Shown here piece after piece: positions 51,471 to 55,243 of a stretch of DNA of 55,243 bases. Both the position numbers and the translations under genes were made by a program. Source of the DNA: Lachnospiraceae bacterium (GTDB lineage Bacteria > Bacillota > Clostridia > Lachnospirales > Lachnospiraceae); NCBI GenBank assembly GCA_009774625.1, contig VSOB01000015.1:1-55243 (forward strand), given 5' to 3'. The notes beneath the pieces were generated by a model. The model did not search any database and had not been told where the DNA came from. It was given only the letters and a program-made list of their open reading frames with translations. How positions within the stretch are numbered: position 1 is the first letter of the stretch; each line of letters starts with the position of its first letter.

Positions 51471-51575
51471 ATGCAGCAGCTACGCCGTAAAATAATAGAA
51501 CTGATAAACAACATAGACAGCCTGGAAAAACTGAAAATGATATACCAGTTTATACGGGGACTATTAAGCAGCTGA
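51471..51575 (+). CDS. 34-residue peptide, mobile-element type
   Basis: MQQLRRKIIELINNIDSLEK continues LKMIYQFIRGLLSS. Start at 51471, six bases after AAAGGGGG. Short helical proteins with this ...LRRKIIELINNI...L..IY.FI..L pattern are frequent in Firmicutes mobile elements beside XRE genes; their role is unknown. The stop codon lies in the loop of a terminator hairpin. Confidence 0.65.
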   Translation: MQQLRRKIIELINNIDSLEKLKMIYQFIRGLLSS

Positions 51576-51592
51576 AAGGCTGCTTTATTTTT
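51566..51592 (+). terminator. intrinsic terminator
   Basis: AAGCAGC (51566-51572) pairs with GCTGCTT (51579-51585) over a 6-base loop that contains the TGA stop of the peptide gene; TATTTTTT follows. It separates the rightward peptide gene from the leftward repressor. Confidence 0.8.
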
Positions 51593-51959
51593 TGCCCGCC
51601 AGGGCGTCTATGAATTTCTTTACCGCCTGCCAGTCTTCCGGCGTGAAGTCCTGGGACAGCTTACCCAGGGCTATAAAGGTATCCTTTATGAAGTCCGGCG
51701 CCTGCGGCAAGGCCTGGCCTACTATGTACGCTACTTCTTCTTCCTGGGAAAGTTCGTTGAACATTTCCCCGGTACCATTTCTTAACCATTCTTCACGTAC
51801 GTTAAATTCCCGGCAGATACTTACGACCATTTGACTGGTAACATTAACCGTCCCGTTTTCTATACGGCTAATAGCGGAGCGAGTAACGCCGACACGGGCG
51901 CCGAACTTTTCGGCAGAAATGCCGAGAGCGTCCCGCAATTCTTTAACACGTTCGTTCAC
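51585..51959 (-). CDS. XRE/CI-like repressor of the element
   Basis: 124 residues with a GTG start (51959) after AAGGTGAG. A Cro/C1 helix-turn-helix at residues 3-60 (LRDALGISAEKFGARVGVTR, SAISRIENGTVNVTSQMVV) is followed by a helical dimerisation tail (about 75-120). It is divergent from the rightward gene row, with three operator-like repeats between. No LexA-type protease domain, so it would not be cleaved on SOS in the lambda manner. Confidence 0.88.
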   Translation of the reverse strand: MNERVKELRDALGISAEKFGARVGVTRSAISRIENGTVNVTSQMVVSICREFNVREEWLRNGTGEMFNELSQEEEVAYIVGQALPQAPDFIKDTFIALGKLSQDFTPEDWQAVKKFIDALAGKK

Positions 51960-52008
51960 GTTCTCACCTTCTTTCTATGGGGTTTGTATCCATACAATAT
52001 CACAAAAT

Positions 52009-52085
52009 GTAAACATACGCAACAAAAAATAAAAAAAGTTGTTGACAACAGTAACATACGCAACTATAATGTAAACATACTCAAC
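52009..52085. promoter_or_regulatory. divergent control region: consensus promoter under three operators
   Basis: Rightward promoter: TTGACA (52042-52047), 17 bases, TATAAT (52065-52070), perfect consensus. Three repeats of GTAA(A)CATAC(G/T)CAAC lie at 52009-52023, 52051-52064 and 52071-52085; the second fills the spacer and the third follows the -10 box. Repressor bound there would block the promoter. The first repeat covers the likely start of the leftward repressor gene. Confidence 0.85.
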
Positions 52086-52087
52086 AA

Positions 52088-52108
52088 GCGAGGGTATTAC
52101 ATAACCAG
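52088..52108 (+). repeat. second copy of the start-region motif
   Basis: GCGAGGGTATTACATAACCAG matches 51025-51046 except for one substitution and one missing A. Both copies lie 7-18 bases after a TATAAT box in the same orientation, so they would be the 5' ends of two transcripts of the element. Confidence 0.6.
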
Positions 52109-52126
52109 GAAAGGAAGGGTAGCGCT

Positions 52127-52390
52127 ATGACGGAAGAACAAAGGGAACGGTACCGAAAGCGCCGGGAAAATATGGCGATTATGGCACATTCCATTGCGGA
52201 ACAGGTAGTAGCAATGCCGGGCGTGAGTTTTCAAGAAGCATTTGAAACGCTGGCGCTGGCAAAAGCCAATATTGAAAGGTCAAGGGATTGGGCAAGGGCG
52301 ACCGTAAGGCCGGAGATATTGGACGAATGGGGGCAAGTAATTGAAAAGCCCCAGGCCGAAACGGAAGCCCAGGGCAAGGCAAATAATTAG
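52127..52390 (+). CDS. hypothetical protein, first gene of the rightward row
   Basis: 87 residues, highly charged and helical (TEEQRERYRKRRENMAIMAH; FQEAFETLALAKANIERSRD). No recognised family. Directly under the repressed promoter and thus early-type in expression. It ends against the leftward 57-residue gene, overlapping it by four bases. Confidence 0.65.
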   Translation: MTEEQRERYRKRRENMAIMAHSIAEQVVAMPGVSFQEAFETLALAKANIERSRDWARATVRPEILDEWGQVIEKPQAETEAQGKANN

Positions 52391-52560
52391 CCAGTGTACG
52401 GGTCAGCTGCGCCGACTTCCTGGCGAAAATCGGGAATGTGTTTCTTGTAGCACTCCACGAAGTCGGTATAGCTGATCTCTTCCGTACCGTTTGCGCGACA
52501 GTTGGCACAGTGATAAGCGTAGGCAACTGCCAACAGTTCGGCAATATCGGCATTAGTCAT
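52387..52560 (-). CDS. 57-residue protein in a leftward cassette
   Basis: Starts at 52560 with MTNADIAELLAVAYAYHCAN and ends KHIPDFRQEVGAADPYTG. Ribosome binding site AAAGGTGGG is good. A CHCANCRANG-like pair of cysteines (Cys18, Cys21) is present but no more. The 60 bases upstream are nearly the same as those of the leftward gene at 53861-54070, which supports both as real genes. Function unknown. Confidence 0.6.
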   Translation of the reverse strand: MTNADIAELLAVAYAYHCANCRANGTEEISYTDFVECYKKHIPDFRQEVGAADPYTG

Positions 52561-52620
52561 AATTACACCCACCTTTCCAAAGTATTCCAGGCCTGGACGC
52601 CTGGTAAAGCGATTATAGCA
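52561..52620 (-). promoter_or_regulatory. shared promoter-palindrome-leader, copy 1
   Basis: On the leftward strand: TGCTATAAT (-10 at about 52618-52613), 15-20 bases, the palindrome CCAGGCCTGG (52587-52596), then GGAAAGGTGGGTGTAATTATG at the gene start (written as GGAAAGGTGGG and TGTAATTATG). The same order and spacing recur at 54071-54130. Confidence 0.65.
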
Positions 52621-52640
52621 TGATAGGAAACAAAAAACCA

Positions 52641-52666
52641 CCTGGGAAGGCGCCAAACTTCCCAGG
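52641..52666. other. 9-bp hairpin upstream of the gene at 52694
   Basis: CCTGGGAAG (52641-52649) pairs with CTTCCCAGG (52658-52666) over 8 bases. Twelve bases later comes the AAAGGAGCGTAA ribosome binding region. No T-run on the plus strand. Related in place, not in sequence, to the 39-bp spacers further on. Confidence 0.55.
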
Positions 52667-52693
52667 AACACCAACACAAAGGAGCGTAAAAAC

Positions 52694-53335
52694 ATGAAGA
52701 AAGCGACATTTTCAGAGTACCAGGAAGCAAAAGCGGAAGTAATGAAGGGCGGGGAGTGCAGAGAGTACACCGACACCGACGAATACGGCAGAGTTCATAA
52801 AACAATCTGCTGCGAAGACGGTAACAACTTCTACGAATTGACAGCAAACGGCGTAACGGAATTTTGGAGTACCAAACATTCCGAAAGCCGGAAGTATGAG
52901 GAACCGCAGGCAGCAGGCCAGGAACCGCAGGAAGTAGAAGAGGACAAGGAAGCAGCGTGCAAGGAACGCCGGAAGCAGGTTATAAAGCGACTGTACGCGC
53001 TGGTTTACTGGTTCGCTGATGAAATGTTATCAGAAGAAGAGGCGGAGGCCAGGGAAGAGGCGGAGTTTGAGCGGGAGAAGGCAGAGAAGCCGGGCGAATT
53101 GGTTATGAGGGTAAGCGCCCACGACAATAACGCCAGGGTAATGAAACATTGCATGAAGGCAACCAGGGACGCGGTGAATTATCTGCGGAATAAGGAAAAC
53201 GAAGTAGAAGACTGGCAGATAGCAGGCATTAACGCCATGTTAGACCAGTGCAACAAGGAAAACATAGTAGCCTATGACCTGCCATACGCCATAAACGGCC
53301 TTCTGCTGCAATGGGATGAAGTAACGAAGAAATAA
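52694..53335 (+). CDS. hypothetical mobile-element protein
   Basis: 213 residues. The N-terminus (to about 65) is a small beta domain with CCEDGNNFYELTANGVTEFW. Then a Glu/Gln-rich linker, a helix (CKERRKQVIKRLYALVYWFADEMLSEEEA) and a C-terminal helical part (NARVMKHCMKATRDAVNYLR, INAMLDQCNKENI). Not recognised. The ribosome binding region AAAGGAGCGTAAAAAC recurs before 53393 and 54171. Confidence 0.7.
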   Translation: MKKATFSEYQEAKAEVMKGGECREYTDTDEYGRVHKTICCEDGNNFYELTANGVTEFWSTKHSESRKYEEPQAAGQEPQEVEEDKEAACKERRKQVIKRLYALVYWFADEMLSEEEAEAREEAEFEREKAEKPGELVMRVSAHDNNARVMKHCMKATRDAVNYLRNKENEVEDWQIAGINAMLDQCNKENIVAYDLPYAINGLLLQWDEVTKK

Positions 53336-53369
53336 AGGCCAGGGCGGCAGCAGGCCGCCCGGTATCTTA
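53331..53369 (+). repeat. 39-bp hairpin spacer, copy 1
   Basis: AATAAAGGCCAGGGCGGC continues AGCAGGCCGCCCGGTATCTTA. GGGCGGC pairs with GCCGCCC around AGCAG (53342-53360). It differs from copy 2 (53641-53679) by one base. It starts with the stop codon of the gene at 52694. Confidence 0.85.
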
Positions 53370-53392
53370 TAAATGCAAAGGAGCGTAAGAAC

Positions 53393-53638
53393 ATGAAAAA
53401 GTACACAGTTTATTACATCATTAAGGCGAACCGTAGGGAATGGCTTCACAAGATGGAAGTAGAAGCGGCAAACAGCAGAGAGGCAACAAAGGTATGCAAG
53501 GAAAAAGTATACGCGAAGACGAAAAAGAACGCCTTTAGGCCGTCAACGAGTATAAATAGCCATTTTTGGAACCCTACGCCGGAACTGGTGGCGGAAGCAC
53601 TGAAAGGGATAGAAAAAGACGGATATTACAGGGTGTAA
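53393..53638 (+). CDS. hypothetical mobile-element protein
   Basis: 81 residues. KKYTVYYIIKANRREWLHKM and VEAANSREATKVCKEKVYAK suggest a small alpha-beta fold. No recognised family. Bounded on both sides by copies of the 39-bp hairpin spacer, and preceded by AAAGGAGCGTAAGAAC. Confidence 0.65.
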   Translation: MKKYTVYYIIKANRREWLHKMEVEAANSREATKVCKEKVYAKTKKNAFRPSTSINSHFWNPTPELVAEALKGIEKDGYYRV

Positions 53639-53640
53639 CG

Positions 53641-53679
53641 AATAAAAGCCAGGGCGGCAGCAGGCCGCCCGGTATCTTA
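53641..53679 (+). repeat. 39-bp hairpin spacer, copy 2
   Basis: Same as 53331-53369 but for one base. GGGCGGC (53652-53658) pairs with GCCGCCC (53664-53670). Without a T-run it is more likely an RNA-processing, stability or pausing hairpin than a terminator. Confidence 0.85.
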
Positions 53680-53697
53680 AGAAAGGAAGTGTAGAAA

Positions 53698-53904
53698 ATG
53701 CCATATGTAGAACGAATTTACAAAGGGAAGCCGACGGGGGAAAGGTACTTTACCACGGAGAGCAAAAGGAAGCGCCTGCAGAGGGAGAACGCAGAAAAAG
53801 CAGCCGCCAGGTTGCGGCAGCTGCTAAAGGAAGATTACGACGGAAAAATAACGGTGACTATTAGTTACGAACAGAGTAAACGGCGCCGTCGGAAGACAAT
53901 TTAG
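53698..53904 (+). CDS. hypothetical basic mobile-element protein
   Basis: 68 residues, strongly basic (TTESKRKRLQRENAEKAAAR; EQSKRRRRKTI at the end). Possible nucleic-acid binding, by charge only. AAGGAAGTG ribosome binding site. Its last 44 bases overlap the end of the convergent leftward gene 53861-54070. Confidence 0.6.
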   Translation: MPYVERIYKGKPTGERYFTTESKRKRLQRENAEKAAARLRQLLKEDYDGKITVTISYEQSKRRRRKTI

Positions 53905-54070
53905 AGAGGATACAGCGGCAGAGTTCTATAGACTGCCTGGCGGCTGCTACTTCTTCCGAAGATAAGGCGCCGCCCTCTATATCGTCTTTCAATCGTTCTA
54001 TTTCACTGGTAACGGAAGCATATATACAGGCTGCTTCCTTACCGTTCAAACGTAACAGTAAACGGGACAT
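53861..54070 (-). CDS. 69-residue protein in a leftward cassette
   Basis: MSRLLLRLNGKEAACIYASV then a charged helical stretch (TSEIERLKDDIEGGALSSEE, VAAARQSIELCRCILSKLSS). Helical hairpin likely. No recognised family. GGAAGGTGG ribosome binding site, inside the promoter-palindrome-leader shared with 52387-52560. Ends inside the opposite gene at 53698. Confidence 0.6.
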   Translation of the reverse strand: MSRLLLRLNGKEAACIYASVTSEIERLKDDIEGGALSSEEVAAARQSIELCRCILSKLSSDGAVYSVRN

Positions 54071-54130
54071 AATTACACCACCTTCCTATAGGGTTTTCCA
54101 GGCCTGGCCGCATGGTACTCAAATTATAGC
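54071..54130 (-). promoter_or_regulatory. shared promoter-palindrome-leader, copy 2
   Basis: On the leftward strand: ATGCTATAAT (-10 about 54130-54125), then the palindrome CCAGGCCTGG (54098-54107), then GGAAGGTGG and TGTAATTATG at the gene start. Near-identical to 52561-52620 in blocks and spacing, while the genes behind them differ. Confidence 0.65.
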
Positions 54131-54170
54131 ATATCGGTGGTACCTATAGAAAGCAAAGGAGCGTAAGAAA

Positions 54171-54581
54171 ATGGAAAAAATGAAAAGCTGCGGAAGGTGC
54201 GCGGCGGCCTGCGGGATAGAGGGCAAAAATGAGGTAGTAGGATGCAAGGAAGACGGGAAACTACACAACGCTCAGGAACAAAAAGCCTGTTTTCATGTGG
54301 AAGATTGCGACACCTGCGTACACAAGTATATGTACCGGGGCGACGTGGAAGCCTGCCACCGCCGGGACGCTGGCTTAGATTGCCAGTACCAGGAACGGGA
54401 AGTGCGGATATGTCCCACCTGCGAAAAGGAAGTATACCGGGATGAAATGGAGTATACAAGGGACTGCCACGGTATTACATTCCGCCTGGTGTGCTGGGAT
54501 TGTTATAGAAGGCTTATGGAAAAGGGATACGACGGGGAGTATTACGACGAAGCAGACGAACAGATAGAAGACGACTATTAA
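54171..54581 (+). CDS. cysteine-rich protein with zinc-ribbon-like motifs
   Basis: 136 residues with 15 or so cysteines: CGRCAAACG near the N-terminus, CDTCVHKYMYRGDVEACHRR in the middle, and CPTCEKEVYRDEM...CWDC toward the end, which fits one or two zinc ribbons. The acidic tail (YDEADEQIEDDY) is disordered. DNA- or protein-binding is plausible. Preceded by AAAGGAGCGTAAGAAA, the repeated ribosome binding region of this row. Confidence 0.7.
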   Translation: MEKMKSCGRCAAACGIEGKNEVVGCKEDGKLHNAQEQKACFHVEDCDTCVHKYMYRGDVEACHRRDAGLDCQYQEREVRICPTCEKEVYRDEMEYTRDCHGITFRLVCWDCYRRLMEKGYDGEYYDEADEQIEDDY

Positions 54582-54594
54582 GGGGGTGCAGATC

Positions 54595-55014
54595 ATGGCA
54601 GGAATAGACATTTACGGCGCCGGGTTACATTTACCGGAATTTGAAAAGCAGTTTGAAGCCATAGAAGCGGCTTTAGGGTTCAAGTTGTTTGCCTGGCAGA
54701 AGACCTATATAGCATACGGGCATTTTAGGCAGTATGGAGCCACAACGGCGCAGATATTACGGGAACTTATGCAGGTAGAAGCCTTCCCGCTGGACTATAC
54801 AAAGAGGCCGACGACGCAACGGGAAGCGTGGTACCGGGGCTTCCTGCGGGAGATTAAGCAGCAGTTAGACGACGCCGGGGTACCGACGCGGGAAGTATTC
54901 TTTAACGAACAGCAGGCGCGGGCATACATGGAGAACCCGGAGAACAGGCAGAAGGAGCGGGAGCGGTACCAGGAAGCAAGGCAAGAGGGAACGCCAGCCC
55001 GTTTATGGAGATAA
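54595..55014 (+). CDS. hypothetical mobile-element protein
   Basis: 139 residues from the ATG at 54595, six bases after AGGGGGTG; the GTG at 54586 is inside that site. FEAIEAALGFKLFAWQKTYI and GATTAQILRELMQVEAFPLD are reminiscent of conserved proteins of Lachnospiraceae mobile elements with an LF.WQK.YI motif. The rest is helical and charged. Function unknown. Confidence 0.65.
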   Translation: MAGIDIYGAGLHLPEFEKQFEAIEAALGFKLFAWQKTYIAYGHFRQYGATTAQILRELMQVEAFPLDYTKRPTTQREAWYRGFLREIKQQLDDAGVPTREVFFNEQQARAYMENPENRQKERERYQEARQEGTPARLWR

Positions 55015-55045
55015 TACAGCAAGTAACAGAAAGGAAGTGGAGAGG

Positions 55046-55231
55046 ATGGCAGGAAAGAAGCAGGAAGAAAAAGGCCAGGTATTCGGCGGGAATGTATCTA
55101 CGTTCGCGGAACTTATGGAGCAGGTGGCGACGCTGCCGACGGAGCAGCAGGAAAAGTTATCTTTCTTCATACAGGGATACGTAGCAAGCAGACAGGCCGG
55201 GAGATCACACCGGGCGGAAGTAGCAGTCTAA
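55046..55231 (+). CDS. small hypothetical protein near the window end
   Basis: 61 residues from the ATG at 55046, eight bases after AAGGAAG. STFAELMEQVATLPTEQQEK and LSFFIQGYVASRQ form two helices, the pattern of short proteins in XRE-controlled mobile-element rows. No further function can be read. Confidence 0.6.
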   Translation: MAGKKQEEKGQVFGGNVSTFAELMEQVATLPTEQQEKLSFFIQGYVASRQAGRSHRAEVAV

Positions 55232-55243
55232 CAGGGCAGTCGT

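Larger units (their letters stand above)
49801..55243. mobile_element. left part of an integrated element (prophage- or ICE-like)
   Basis: Starts between the rpsI terminator and the integrase and runs past the window end. It contains a tyrosine integrase at the border, arm-type repeats, an XRE repressor with a divergent operator region, and many closely packed short genes of unknown function. Sequence style differs from the host part (frequent ggtacc-type and cgcaag-type words, genes mostly under 150 codons). No structural, relaxase or replication gene is within view, so its class is open. The other attachment site is outside the window. Confidence 0.85.

Noticed and set aside
1..55243. tRNA or rRNA genes
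   Set aside because: I found no cloverleaf-like or rRNA-like stretch on either strand by eye, including at the rpsI border where an attachment site in a tRNA gene would otherwise be expected.

Overview
The window looks like a chromosomal segment from a strictly anaerobic Clostridia species, most likely Lachnospiraceae. The reasons are: a complete S10-spc-alpha ribosomal protein cluster with zinc-type S14 and L36; an EcfA1-EcfA2-EcfT-TruA-L13-S9 block next to it; oxygen-sensitive class III ribonucleotide reductase (nrdD-nrdG); a 44-residue CXXC protein of the CD1871A type; AGGAGG-type ribosome binding sites; and medium GC content. The right-hand 5.4 kb belongs to an integrated mobile element that runs off the window. 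The left 1.9 kb is clearly more AT-rich and also looks acquired.

Layout. 74-1838: a two-gene cassette whose second protein ends in a HEPN-like domain with an R-x4-H motif (candidate defence or toxin system), followed by a scar-like stretch. 2300-12067: host accessory genes, namely a GNAT acetyltransferase, a PdaA-like lipoprotein deacetylase, a TlpA-like lipoprotein / CD1871A peptide / polyferredoxin redox operon, and an ABC-class ATPase followed by a membrane-anchored LysM protein, a ThyX-fold-like protein and a lipoprotein. 12090-16573: a Crp/Fnr regulator divergent from nrdD-nrdG and a PflX-type radical SAM enzyme, with a palindrome placed where a class II activator would bind. 16719-25818: a Ca2+-type P-ATPase, a DUF2752 cluster, an RlmI-like methyltransferase, a PutP-like symporter, an MBL-fold hydrolase and a DUF4259-DUF4240 fusion.

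25855-42985: promoter and structured leader, then rpsJ through rplQ with secY, adk, map, a KOW protein, infA and rpoA. Within it lie seven hairpin repeats that share a stem-mismatch architecture (rpsZ-rpsH and infA-rpmJ gaps), a second promoter before rpmJ, a pseudoknot-like element before rpsD and a duplicated leader before rplQ. 43036-45064: an insertion of accessory genes (XRE regulator, degenerate SGNH-like fragment, M15 peptidase) between rplQ and the ECF genes, with a second copy of an approximately 75-bp dispersed element also found at 4282. 45319-49800: EcfA1A2T, TruA, L13 and S9.

49850-55243: mobile element inserted just after rpsI. It has a leftward tyrosine integrase with three 11-bp tandem arm-type repeats, two XRE regulators, a divergent control region with three 14-15 bp operators over a consensus promoter, and a series of small genes joined by near-identical 39-bp hairpin spacers. 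Two leftward single-gene cassettes in it share the same promoter-palindrome-leader. No terminase, relaxase or replication gene is in view, so phage versus conjugative element cannot be decided.
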